DNA of 39,043 nt. Source: a bacterium (GTDB lineage Bacteria > Auribacterota > JABMQX01). Positions 25,592 through 33,496 of this stretch are shown here, in pieces (position 1 is the first letter of the stretch; every line of letters begins with the position of its first letter). The notes beneath the pieces are model-generated. The model was not told the DNA's origin and searched no databases. It saw only the letters and a list, made by a program, of their open reading frames with translations. The DNA lies in assembly GCA_030691545.1 (NCBI GenBank), contig JAUYEE010000130.1, positions 1 through 39,043 on the forward strand. The letters are read 5' to 3'. Made by a program: the position numbers and the translations under genes.

Positions 25592-26632
25592 CTACGGGAG
25601 CCTCTCCTCCAGGGCCCTCACTTTTTGCCGAAGCTCCTCGACTTCCCGCAGCAACTGGGGAATGCGATAGGTCGCCGCGACAGCTTTCCTCTCTTGATCG
25701 AGTGGACGCGCGGGAGTCCCCCCGACGATCGCGCCCGGGGGGACGTTCTTCGTAACGCCAGCCTGGGCCGTGACCCTGGCGCCATCTCCAATCTTAATGT
25801 GTCCCACAAGGCCGGCCTGCCCTGCCAGGATGACGTCCCGCCCGATCTCTGTGCTGCCGGAAATACCGACCTGAGCGATAATAATAGAGTTTTCCCCCAC
25901 TTTCACGTTATGCGCCACCATCACCAGATTGTCAATTTTCGTGCCCCGGCCGATGACTGTTCTGCCAAACCGTGCCCTGTCAATCGTAGCGTTGGCGCCG
26001 ATCTCCACATCGTCCTCAATACAGACGATCCCGGTCTGGGGTATCTTCACATGTCTTCCATCCACCGGAATGTACCCGAAGCCATCGGCTCCAATGACCG
26101 TCCCGCTGTGGATGATCACCCGGTCCCCGATAATCGTCCCTTCACGAACGGTCACGTTCGGGTAGAGAACGCAGTCGCTGCCGATCTGCGTGTCCTTTCC
26201 AACGTACACGAAGGGAAAAAGATGTGTCCGGTCGCCGATGCTCGCCCCCTCCGCAATCACCACATAGTCTTCGATCCCCACGTCTTTCCCCAGTCGCACC
26301 GACTCCCCGATGCATGCCTTTTCGGAGATGCCATTTCTCGCCGTGCTTAGCGGGGGAGAGAAAAGCGCAGTGACCTTCACAAACGCCATGGAGGGGTTCT
26401 CGTGAACCAGCGCGTTTATCTCCGCCGGAACCTCAAGCTCCGGCGGCACAATCACTGCCGAGGCCCGCGTCTGCGGGAGAAGGCGGGCATACTTCCGGTT
26501 CGCAAGGAAGCTGATCTGTCCTTTTTCCGCCTCATCAATCGAGGCGACCGACACAATCGGACAGTCGGGGTCGCCCAGCAAGGTACCGCCGACGATATCG
26601 CAGATTTGCTGTAACGTTTTTTGGACTGACAA
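25592..26632 (-). CDS. lpxD: UDP-3-O-(3-hydroxyacyl)glucosamine N-acyltransferase
   Basis: A 346-residue left-handed beta-helix acyltransferase that adds the amide-linked acyl chain in lipid A synthesis. The N-terminal uridine-binding domain (IVSVASIDEAEKGQISFLAN) precedes hexapeptide repeats, with GADGFGYIPVDGRHVKIPQ and MVAHNVKVGENSIIIAQVGI containing the catalytic His region. A short coiled coil (REVEELRQKVRALEERL) ends the protein. I start it at TTG 26630-26632 (AAGGGA upstream). The frame is open to 26713, but that extension reads through a dispersed repeat (26675-26712) and would add non-family residues. Length then matches E. coli LpxD (341). Confidence 0.93.
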   Translation of the reverse strand: MSVQKTLQQICDIVGGTLLGDPDCPIVSVASIDEAEKGQISFLANRKYARLLPQTRASAVIVPPELEVPAEINALVHENPSMAFVKVTALFSPPLSTARNGISEKACIGESVRLGKDVGIEDYVVIAEGASIGDRTHLFPFVYVGKDTQIGSDCVLYPNVTVREGTIIGDRVIIHSGTVIGADGFGYIPVDGRHVKIPQTGIVCIEDDVEIGANATIDRARFGRTVIGRGTKIDNLVMVAHNVKVGENSIIIAQVGISGSTEIGRDVILAGQAGLVGHIKIGDGARVTAQAGVTKNVPPGAIVGGTPARPLDQERKAVAATYRIPQLLREVEELRQKVRALEERLP

Positions 26633-26674
26633 GCTCGTTTCCCTTGGAGGCGTCTCCGCGCTGCCGTCATCGCG

Positions 26675-26700
26675 TCCCTGGCCGCAGCCCTCGGGCAGGC
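26675..26700. repeat. CCTGGCCGYAGCCCTYGGGCAGGC repeat, copy 1 (intergenic)
   Basis: It contains CCTGGCCGCAGCCCTCGGGC followed by AGGC. It matches the two copies in the bS6 gene (33544-33570, 33580-33606) with two changes in the core (T to C in the GYAG and CCCTY positions). The ends CCTG/CAGG and the middle GCCC/GGGC are complementary. Confidence 0.7.
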
Positions 26701-26796
26701 GTTGGGCAGGCAATCGCCCGGCAGTATATCATACTCCTTGACCTGTCGAGAACTCTTTCCTGTTTCAAAAAAACAGACCAGTCCTCCTCCCTCCTC

Positions 26797-26834
26797 GCCT
26801 GCCCGCGTTCGCGCTCGGGCGTGGGACCCGGCCC
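26797..26834. repeat. 38-bp GC-rich repeat, copy 2
   Basis: This begins GCCTGCCCGCGTTCGCGC and ends CCGGCCC; its partner is at 5784-5821, over 20 kb away. Confidence 0.6.
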
Positions 26835-26958
26835 GGGACACCGTGCGCGCTTCGCCACGGCGTTCACCAGCCCGGCCAGGGAGAGCAGACCGATCCGAAC
26901 CTTCCTTTCTCAGGGGCGACCGCAGGGCCGCCGGCAAACCGCCCGCCGCCATCGGCCG

Positions 26959-27951
26959 CTACTTCGTCGCCTCGGTGGCATCCGCCTTGCCGGGCTGTTC
27001 TTCCGGGACCGGAACGCTATGCCCATCCGGGAACGTCACGCTCCCTCGCCCGTAAAGGTGTACCAGCCCAATGTCCTCTAAGAGAATGAACGCCACCGGA
27101 CGATTCGCATCCAGGCCGATAAACGTGTAGCCCGACAAGGGCACTTTCCCCACAAACCGCCACACCGACTGATTCCCCATCGGCGGGCTGACCACTCCCC
27201 CAACGCCGCCGCCCATATCCTTCGGGTACTGTGCGACAAAGCGAACCCGCTCCCCTTCACCTTTCATCGTGATGCTCCCCGAAGCGGTCCCTTTCCGGGG
27301 CTGAATCTCCTTGACGGTGTACCGGTCGCGAACGCCGCTTTTGCTGACCTCCCCAATCAGGGCATCCTCCGCCGATACGGGCAGCGGCTCCACTGCCTCC
27401 GGGGCCCCTTCCTCCTTCGGCGTCGTCCCCGGTTCCGAGCGGCTCTTCAGATACTTGTCGTTCATCTGCACCAGGGTCCGAAACGTCAGGTCCGCCGATT
27501 CATTCTTGCACATCAGCACCTCGTCCAGCAGAACCCACGTGTACCCTTCCGCCTGGGCGACCTCTTTCACCGCCTCCGCGATTTCTCCTAAGATTTCCTT
27601 TTCGAACTTCAGTTGGCTTTTTTCGATCTCCTGCCGGATCTCCTTGTCGAACTGGAGCAACTCGGCCTTCTTCTGCTGGATTTTCTCATCTTCCTTGCGA
27701 GCCTGTTCCGGGCCGCTGAGGGCTTTAGCCGTCTCGAGGTCCTCGATCTGCTGTCGGATGGCGTCTCGGTCGGCTTTCTTCGACTCCAGGAACTTCTTAA
27801 TCTCCTCCTCGAACGCCTTCTTGTGGAGGCTCTCATCCGAAATCTTTTTCAGGCTGATGAACCCGATCTTGCCCTTCTCCTCACAGGTTCCCGCCAGACA
27901 CACCAGCAGCCCTGCCGCCATAGCCAACCACCCCACCGCCTTATAGCTCAT
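26959..27951 (-). CDS. OmpH/Skp-family periplasmic chaperone with extra C-terminal domain
   Basis: A 330-residue exported protein directly downstream of bamA. It has an N-terminal signal peptide (VGWLAMAAGLLVCLAGTC; the Cys could make it a lipoprotein, although the LAGTC lipobox is imperfect). Residues about 27-165 show the Skp pattern: a beta strand (KIGFISLKKI), long charged coiled-coil arms (about 45-135) and the closing EGYTWVLLDEVLMCKN. Skp holds unfolded outer-membrane proteins for BamA. E. coli Skp is about 160 residues; here about 135 further residues (195-330) form an additional beta-rich domain that I do not recognise. The ATG at 27949-27951 has GGAAGGAGA upstream; the frame extends 19 codons further without support. 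Confidence 0.85.
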   Translation of the reverse strand: MSYKAVGWLAMAAGLLVCLAGTCEEKGKIGFISLKKISDESLHKKAFEEEIKKFLESKKADRDAIRQQIEDLETAKALSGPEQARKEDEKIQQKKAELLQFDKEIRQEIEKSQLKFEKEILGEIAEAVKEVAQAEGYTWVLLDEVLMCKNESADLTFRTLVQMNDKYLKSRSEPGTTPKEEGAPEAVEPLPVSAEDALIGEVSKSGVRDRYTVKEIQPRKGTASGSITMKGEGERVRFVAQYPKDMGGGVGGVVSPPMGNQSVWRFVGKVPLSGYTFIGLDANRPVAFILLEDIGLVHLYGRGSVTFPDGHSVPVPEEQPGKADATEATK

Positions 27952-27971
27952 CGGAAATCGTCTCCTTCCGT

Positions 27972-28000
27972 GTCTTCGTGCCCTTCGTGCTCTTCGTGGT
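27972..28000. repeat. CTTCGTG repeat, copy 2
   Basis: GTCTTCGTGCCCTTCGTGCT followed by CTTCGTGGT lies in the 63-nt bamA-skp gap; it matches 25526-25556. Confidence 0.7.
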
Positions 28001-28014
28001 GAATCCAACCCAAA

Positions 28015-30657
28015 TCAGAAATTGAAGCCCATGGAGAAATCAAATCGTCCGCTCTTGCTCGCCCACTCGTCCCGGTCTATAGGCCAGCCGTAGTCCAAGT
28101 TGATGGGGATCGGCTGCCCCATTACAGGGATGATGATCCTCACTCCCACGCCGGCGCCCGCGCGCAAATCCGATGGGTCCACATCATACGAGTCGTACCA
28201 CACATTCCCTGTATCATAGAAAATCGCTCCCCTCAGCGGCCCGTAGATCGGATAGTCGTATTCCGCCGACAGCATCAGCATGGACTTCCCGCCGATCGGC
28301 TCGCCGAGTTCGTCTTTTGGCCCCACCGTCCGGTACCGGAAGCCCCGGATCGTTGTCGGCCCGCCTAAGAACAGCCTCTCGAAAATCGGAACGTCATCCG
28401 CGTCGCCGATCTCCTGCGCGAAGCCCACCCTTCCCAACAGGCGCAGAATGTGTCTCCTTCCGTAAAGCCGAATGTAGTGCGCCGCCCGGTACTCGTGCTT
28501 GAAGAACTCCTCGTCTGAGCCTAAGAAACTTCCAGCCACCTGCCACGACCCGGAGAGCCTCGTTCCCCTCGTCGGCATCAGGTAGCTATCCGTCGTGTCG
28601 CGAACCGTCTCGAACTCCAGCGAGCTGACAGTGCTCTCGCCCTCTTCCTTCTTGATCGTTTCCGAAGCATCCTCATCCACGTTGAGGTCCACCCGTTCCA
28701 ACTTGTAAATCACCCCCGCTCGCGTCGCCGGGGCGATGCTCTTGTACAGCTTCAGGTCAAATCCCGTGTTTTTCTGGTCGTAGAACCGCCTCTCGCTCAA
28801 GTACCGCTGGTCCGTGCGGAAGATATCGAATCCGAATGACAGTTGCCTGTCGAAGAGCCACGGTTCGGTAAAACTAAAAATGAAGTCGGTCCGCTTGGTC
28901 CCGAGCAGCGCCTTAACCCTTGCCTTTTGCCCGGCCCCTCTCAGAAACGGCGACCGCCACCGCTTCCAGTCGAAGTTCGATTGCGTCACCTCGATCGTCC
29001 CGAAAACATCATATACTGAGCTGACGCCCCCGCCGAACCACAGTCTCCCGGTGGGCCGTTCCCTAACCTCGATGACCAGGTCCCGAACGCCTTCCACATC
29101 CGTCGGCCGGTCATAGGCGATGACCCCTTCCGCTGCCGGGTTCGCCAGGTCGCCGAAATAGTTGAGGTTCTTCAGCCGTTGCACCGAAAGGCGCACCTTC
29201 CGCATGTTGAACAGCTCACCCGGGTTGACCCCAATCTCCCTTCGAATGACCTTGTCCTTCGTGATGAGGTTGCCGGTGACTTCAATTTTCCCGATGCGAA
29301 TCTGCTCGTTTTCCGTGATGGTATAGACCACATCCAGAACTTGTGGTTTATCGCTAGGTTTCCGTTCGAGACTCACCAATGCGTCAATGTACCCCCGCTC
29401 TCCGTACTTGTCGTAGACGGCCATCCGGTCCCTTTCCAGGGCAAACGGGTCGAACGGCGAGCCTTGCTTCAGGGTACAAACCCCCAGAAGCTCCTCATCC
29501 GTTAGGATGGCGTTCCCTTCGATTGTGAAACTCCCCGCGAAGTATTGCGGACCTTCGTACAACTGGACCGTCAACTGCATTTCCCGCTTCTTCGGAGGGA
29601 CTTTCCAATCCCTGCCCAACTTGTTCAGGAGGGACTCGGTGGGGTCCGAAATGTGAGCCGTTTTCCCATCGGGAAGAACCGTCAGATCAACGCCCAGCCG
29701 CCGGAAGGTTCCCTTCGGCTGCTTGCAGCTCGGGCATATCCACTCCTCCGGCAGTTCTTCAAACGGTGTGCCAGGGAGAACGTTGTGCTCCATGTCCCCC
29801 TGGGAAGGATGGTACACGTATCCGCACTGCGCGCACCTCGCCCCCTGCACCGCGATGTCCAGAAACCCTTTCTGCTGGTACAACGCGCGGATGCGGTCGA
29901 GGTCTTCATCGAGAACGTATCGCTTCAGCTTCCCGCTGCCAAAAATGAACGGGAGGAACCACTTCCGGGTGCTTGTCTTGACCGCTTTCAGAATCTCTTT
30001 CGTCGAAACCGTCTGGTTTCCCACCACACGGATGCTGGTGATAAAAGCTTTCGGCCCCTCCTCGACCTCCACGTCAACCGTCACTTCATTGGTCTCTTTG
30101 TCTATCTCCGGAACGTGCCGGATGCTCGCGGCGAAGTAGCCCTTCTTTTCGTAATAGTCCTTGACCTCCGTAACGCCGCGCTCAATCTCGGCGGGGTCAT
30201 ACACGGAGCCGACAAGGCTCGGCGCCCCGGGAACGGGAATTCGGCTGAGGAGGCCGGGCTTCTTCTTCTTCTCATCCTCCTTCGGCTTCATCTTCCGCAG
30301 GAGTCTCTTGCTGGCGATGGTTTCGTTTCCCACGAAAGCAACGCTCCGCACCACCGGGTTCTCCTCGAATACGTAGGCCAGAACCACCCCCTCCGGCGTC
30401 TCATCCACTGCCACCGTCACATTTCGGAAGTCCCCCGTGGCCATCAAGTTCTTGATGTCCTGGTCCGCGATCTCCCGTGAAAAAACGTCTCCCGGCTTCG
30501 TCCTGATTTTCAGCCGCACAAAATCCTCGTTCGCTTGCCGAAGCCCCTCCAACCGAACTTCCTTCACCGTCTTCTGCTCTTCTCCGCCAAGGACTCCCGG
30601 CGCAAAAAGAAAAAGAGCAGACAGAATCAGAGCCGCCACTCTTCTCCCAGCAGGCAT
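28015..30657 (-). CDS. bamA: Outer-membrane assembly factor BamA with inserted rubredoxin domain
   Basis: An 880-residue Omp85 protein that inserts beta-barrel proteins into the outer membrane. The signal peptide covers residues 1-24 (VAALILSALFLFAPGVLGG). POTRA domains run about 29-97, 100-200, 203-367, 370-452 and 455-534, then the barrel 535-880 with the conserved GGPTTIRGFRYR (about 766-777) and a C-terminal Phe (DFSMGFNF). The third POTRA holds an insertion of about 85 residues between its second and third beta strands (DIAVQG and EMQLTVQLYEG). Residues 273-320 of this insertion are rubredoxin-like: CAQCGYVYHPSQGD, PGTPFEELPEEWICPSC, with Cys275, 278, 308 and 311. E. coli BamA (810 residues) has no such insert. 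The ATG at 30655-30657 has AAAGGAGG upstream. It lies between dnaB and skp. Confidence 0.95.
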   Translation of the reverse strand: MPAGRRVAALILSALFLFAPGVLGGEEQKTVKEVRLEGLRQANEDFVRLKIRTKPGDVFSREIADQDIKNLMATGDFRNVTVAVDETPEGVVLAYVFEENPVVRSVAFVGNETIASKRLLRKMKPKEDEKKKKPGLLSRIPVPGAPSLVGSVYDPAEIERGVTEVKDYYEKKGYFAASIRHVPEIDKETNEVTVDVEVEEGPKAFITSIRVVGNQTVSTKEILKAVKTSTRKWFLPFIFGSGKLKRYVLDEDLDRIRALYQQKGFLDIAVQGARCAQCGYVYHPSQGDMEHNVLPGTPFEELPEEWICPSCKQPKGTFRRLGVDLTVLPDGKTAHISDPTESLLNKLGRDWKVPPKKREMQLTVQLYEGPQYFAGSFTIEGNAILTDEELLGVCTLKQGSPFDPFALERDRMAVYDKYGERGYIDALVSLERKPSDKPQVLDVVYTITENEQIRIGKIEVTGNLITKDKVIRREIGVNPGELFNMRKVRLSVQRLKNLNYFGDLANPAAEGVIAYDRPTDVEGVRDLVIEVRERPTGRLWFGGGVSSVYDVFGTIEVTQSNFDWKRWRSPFLRGAGQKARVKALLGTKRTDFIFSFTEPWLFDRQLSFGFDIFRTDQRYLSERRFYDQKNTGFDLKLYKSIAPATRAGVIYKLERVDLNVDEDASETIKKEEGESTVSSLEFETVRDTTDSYLMPTRGTRLSGSWQVAGSFLGSDEEFFKHEYRAAHYIRLYGRRHILRLLGRVGFAQEIGDADDVPIFERLFLGGPTTIRGFRYRTVGPKDELGEPIGGKSMLMLSAEYDYPIYGPLRGAIFYDTGNVWYDSYDVDPSDLRAGAGVGVRIIIPVMGQPIPINLDYGWPIDRDEWASKSGRFDFSMGFNF
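29698..29841 (-). other. Rubredoxin-type domain within bamA
   Basis: Residues 273-320 of the BamA protein carry both rubredoxin knuckles (CxxCG and CPxC) and the consensus residues between them (Y-x-Y-x-P, GD, PGTPFE, LPEEW). The frame and base composition continue smoothly into both flanks, so this is part of the same gene. It predicts a single Fe(SCys)4 or zinc site exposed to the periplasm. Confidence 0.9.
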
Positions 30658-30688
30658 CAGCTCCTCCTTTCGGCATGTTCCATCGTGA

Positions 30689-32104
30689 TTAAGGCTGTTC
30701 CTCCTCGAACTCCGAAAATCCATCCATCCCATCTGCCGCCCCGCCCTCGCGGGCAAGAGGCTCGAACCGCGTGCACTCCTTCAGAAACGCCAGCTCAATC
30801 CTTCCCACAGGGCCGTTTCTTTGCTTGGCGAGGATCAACTCTGCGACGCCGGGCCTCTTATTCGGGTCGTAGTACTCCGGCCGAACTAAGAGCAACACCA
30901 CGTCCGCGTCCTGCTCGATCGCCCCTGACTCCCGCAGGTCCGAAAGCTGAGGCCGCTTGTCCTCCCGCGTCTCCACCTCCCGGTTCAACTGCGACAGCAC
31001 TATCACCGGAATGTCCAGTTCCCGGGCCAGAGCCTTCAGCGAGCGCGACATGTCCGAAATCTCCTGCTGCCGGTTCTCGTACCTCCTGGATGTCGGGTGC
31101 AGCAGTTGCAGATAGTCCACAATCACCAACCGGACGTCGTTTGTGGACTTCAGTCTCCGCGAGATCGCCCTGAGCTGTAACACATTCAGACCGGCCGCGT
31201 CATTGATATATATCGGCGCCTCGCTCAGTTGCCCAGCCGCCGCGATAATATCGGGCCAGTCCCCCTTGCCCACGAACCCCCTGCGGACCTTGTGGCTGTC
31301 TATGGGGACCTCCCTTCCATGGCTTGCCCTTGAGCACAGCATACGTTGCGCAAGCTGGTCCGCGGAGGTCTCCAGGCTGAAAATCGCAACGCCCATACGC
31401 TTAACCACGGCCACGTATTCCGCGATGCACAGCGCCAGAGACGTCTTTCCCATCGAAGGCCTCGACGCTACCACTACCAGGTCTGAATTCTGAAAGCCTG
31501 ACGTGAGTTGATCCAGAGCTTCGAAGCCGCTGGGCACCCCGGTCGTGTGGTGTTTGTCGTCGCACAGCTTCTCAATCTTGTCCACCACCCCCGTCACAAC
31601 GCCCCGAATCGCCACGTAGCTTTCCTTGATCCTCTTCTCCGCGATGTCGAAGATGCTCGTCTCGGCGCCGTCTAAGAGCTCCTCCACTTCTCCGTCTTCC
31701 TCGTAGCACTTCCGCACGATCTCCGTCGAGGTGGAGATCAAATCCCGAAGGACCGCCTTGTCCGAGACGATCTTGAAATAGGAGTTGGCGTGGGCCGTCG
31801 TCGGGACAGAATCGTCCAGCTTCGCCAGGTACACGGCGCCTCCCACAGCGTCCAGTTTGCCGGCGCCGTCTAACTTGTTCGCCACCGTCACGGGGTCAAC
31901 CACTTCCCCTGCCTGGTACAGGTCGCGCATCACGGAGAAGATCGTGCGGTGCGCCGGGTCGTAGAACGATTCCGGAGTCAGCTTCTCCGCAGCATGGTCC
32001 ATTGCCTCTCGGCTCTGCAACATGCAGCCCAGCGCGCTCATTTCCGCTTCGATGTTGCACGGAGGAACACGATCCCCGCCTGGGGCGGGGTACTGCGCAC
32101 CCAT
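30689..32104 (-). CDS. dnaB: Replicative DNA helicase
   Basis: A 471-residue hexameric helicase that unwinds DNA at the replication fork. The N-terminal DnaB domain (PCNIEAEMSALGCML and on) is followed by the RecA-like motor: Walker A ASRPSMGKTSLAL, Walker B VRLVIVDYLQLL, and the arginine-finger/sensor region LSQLNREVETREDKRPQLSDLRESGAIEQDAD. No intein is present. The ATG at 32102-32104 has GGAGGTG upstream. It follows rplI, a common order. Confidence 0.98.
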   Translation of the reverse strand: MGAQYPAPGGDRVPPCNIEAEMSALGCMLQSREAMDHAAEKLTPESFYDPAHRTIFSVMRDLYQAGEVVDPVTVANKLDGAGKLDAVGGAVYLAKLDDSVPTTAHANSYFKIVSDKAVLRDLISTSTEIVRKCYEEDGEVEELLDGAETSIFDIAEKRIKESYVAIRGVVTGVVDKIEKLCDDKHHTTGVPSGFEALDQLTSGFQNSDLVVVASRPSMGKTSLALCIAEYVAVVKRMGVAIFSLETSADQLAQRMLCSRASHGREVPIDSHKVRRGFVGKGDWPDIIAAAGQLSEAPIYINDAAGLNVLQLRAISRRLKSTNDVRLVIVDYLQLLHPTSRRYENRQQEISDMSRSLKALARELDIPVIVLSQLNREVETREDKRPQLSDLRESGAIEQDADVVLLLVRPEYYDPNKRPGVAELILAKQRNGPVGRIELAFLKECTRFEPLAREGGAADGMDGFSEFEEEQP

Positions 32105-32117
32105 GACACACCTCCAG

Positions 32118-32197
32118 TTTAGAGAGGAGAGGGTAGAAAGTCGAGAGTAGAGGTTCCTCTCTTCTCTCCTTTCTCGCCTCCACTTTCTCCTCTCTGC
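32118..32197. repeat. Purine/pyrimidine repeat flanking rplI, downstream copy
   Basis: Contains GGGTAGAAAGTCGAGAGTAGA followed by a pyrimidine-rich part ending CTCCACTTTCTCCTCTCT. The arms are partly self-complementary. It fills the rplI-dnaB gap; the other copy is 32652-32711. Confidence 0.7.
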
Positions 32198-32198
32198 G

Positions 32199-32642
32199 CT
32201 ATTCCTTCACCACCCAGAGCTTCAGCGTCGCCTCCACTTCCGGATGCAATCGCACCTTTACTGAGTAGATTCCGAGAGCTTTGATGGGGGTGTCCAACAG
32301 GATTTTCTTCTTGTCGAGCTCGATCCCTTCCTTGCGAAGCGCGTCCGCAACGTCCGACGCCGTGACGGACCCGAACAACTTCTCCTCCTCACCGACCTTC
32401 GCCGAGATCGTGCACGACAGACTCTCAATCCTCGCCGCGAGTTCCCGGGATGCATCGAGTTCCGCCTGGGCTCGCACCACCTTCTTTCTCTGGAGGCTCC
32501 TCTGGATGTCTGTGGCTCCTTTCGTGGCGGGAATGGCCAGCTTCTTCGGGATGAGGTAGTTTCTCGCGTAGCCATCGGCCACGTTCAGAATCTCGCCTTC
32601 TTTTCCCAGCTTCTCAATGTCTTTCAGCAGCAAGAGTTCCAT
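32199..32642 (-). CDS. rplI: 50S ribosomal protein bL9
   Basis: A 147-residue ribosomal protein of the L1-stalk base. The N-terminal domain signature [19 protein letters not shown]...[16 protein letters not shown] is textbook, followed by the long connecting helix and the C-terminal domain ([15 protein letters not shown]). Length matches the family. The ribosome site is weak. It lies between rpsR and dnaB and is bracketed by two direct copies of a purine/pyrimidine repeat. Confidence 0.98.
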   Translation of the reverse strand: MELLLLKDIEKLGKEGEILNVADGYARNYLIPKKLAIPATKGATDIQRSLQRKKVVRAQAELDASRELAARIESLSCTISAKVGEEEKLFGSVTASDVADALRKEGIELDKKKILLDTPIKALGIYSVKVRLHPEVEATLKLWVVKE

Positions 32643-32651
32643 TGAATCCGT

Positions 32652-32711
32652 TTTAGAGGGGAAAGGGTAGAAAGCAGAGAGTAGAAGCTCCCTCCACTTT
32701 CTCCTCTCTCC
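32652..32711. repeat. Purine/pyrimidine repeat flanking rplI, upstream copy
   Basis: Contains GGGTAGAAAGCAGAGAGTAG and ends CTCCACTTTCTCCTCTCTCC; same orientation as the copy at 32118-32197, but about 20 nt shorter in the middle. Confidence 0.7.
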
Positions 32712-32758
32712 TTTCTCCTTTCCTCTTTGTTGTGCGGTCAGCAGGGTTTGCCGTTAAG

Positions 32759-33022
32759 TCACTCCACCACGTAGGGGAGCATCGCCATATATCTCGCTCT
32801 CTTGACGGCCGTGGCCAGTTGCCTCTGATGTTTTGCGCAGTTCCCCGACGTTCGCCTCGGAAAAATCTTCGCCCGGTCCGTCAGAAACTTCCGCAGCACC
32901 ACAACGTCCTTGTAGTCAATCGTCTCCACTTTGTCCGCGCAGAACCGGCACGCCTTCTTCTTCCTGTCCGCCAGCAGTTTCGCCTTTTTCCTTCTTCTCG
33001 CCGCCGTCTTGCTTACTACCAT
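32759..33022 (-). CDS. rpsR: 30S ribosomal protein bS18
   Basis: An 87-residue small-subunit protein that binds next to bS6. Family core: [49 protein letters not shown]. An N-terminal CRFC pair plus the Cys in GNCAKH suggests the zinc-binding form. The ATG has AAAGGG upstream. It lies 33 nt after ssb. Confidence 0.98.
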   Translation of the reverse strand: MVVSKTAARRRKKAKLLADRKKKACRFCADKVETIDYKDVVVLRKFLTDRAKIFPRRTSGNCAKHQRQLATAVKRARYMAMLPYVVE

Positions 33023-33055
33023 TCACGTACCCTTTCGCCTACATGCTCAGTTCGT

Positions 33056-33493
33056 CTAAAACGGAATATCATCCTCTCTGTGGGGCTGGTCTATGTCCGC
33101 TTCCGCGGGCGGACCACTCTCTTCGTGCCCCTTCGCCGGGGACGACGTCTTCGGCCCCCTTCCTTTGAGGTCCAGGAATTGGATTCGCTCCGCCACCACG
33201 CGGTGGCGGGAGCGTTTCTCCCCCTGGGCCGTCTCCCAGGTATCGAGTTGCAGTCGCCCCTCCACGTACACCAGAGACCCCTTCGTCAGGAACTGCTCGC
33301 AGATTTCCGCTTGTTTCCGCCACGCCACCACGTCCACGAAGCACGTCTCGCTGTGCTTCTCCCCTTCTTTGTCGGTATAGTCCCTGTTGATGGCCATTCC
33401 GAAATCCGCTACGGCCGTCCCGTTTGGGATGTACCGCAGCTCCGGATCCCGGGTCAGGTTTCCGATCAGCATGACTTTATTCAAGGATGCCAT
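33056..33493 (-). CDS. ssb: Single-stranded DNA-binding protein
   Basis: A 145-residue OB-fold protein that coats single-stranded DNA and recruits repair and replication proteins. MASLNKVMLIGNLTRDPELRY starts the OB fold (1-105). A short Pro/Lys-rich linker follows, and the acidic tail ends in DDIPF, the partner-binding tip. The ribosome site AGGAGTGACC lies inside the end of rpsF; only 3 nt separate the two genes, suggesting translational coupling. Confidence 0.97.
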   Translation of the reverse strand: MASLNKVMLIGNLTRDPELRYIPNGTAVADFGMAINRDYTDKEGEKHSETCFVDVVAWRKQAEICEQFLTKGSLVYVEGRLQLDTWETAQGEKRSRHRVVAERIQFLDLKGRGPKTSSPAKGHEESGPPAEADIDQPHREDDIPF

Positions 33494-33496
33494 GGG

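Larger units (their letters stand above)
26633..26958. other. 326-bp repeat-bearing gap inside the operon
   Basis: This is the largest gap in the minus-strand run, between skp and lpxD. It contains a copy of the CCTGGCCG...GGGCAGGC repeat (26675-26700, with a partial second end at 26702-26712) and the second copy of the 38-bp GC-rich repeat (26797-26834). I see no gene; a local promoter for the lpx genes is possible but none is convincing. Confidence 0.5.

Noticed and set aside
26633..26713. Longer lpxD starting at TTG 26713
   Set aside because: The extension is encoded by a dispersed repeat and does not resemble LpxD; the TTG at 26632 gives the normal length.
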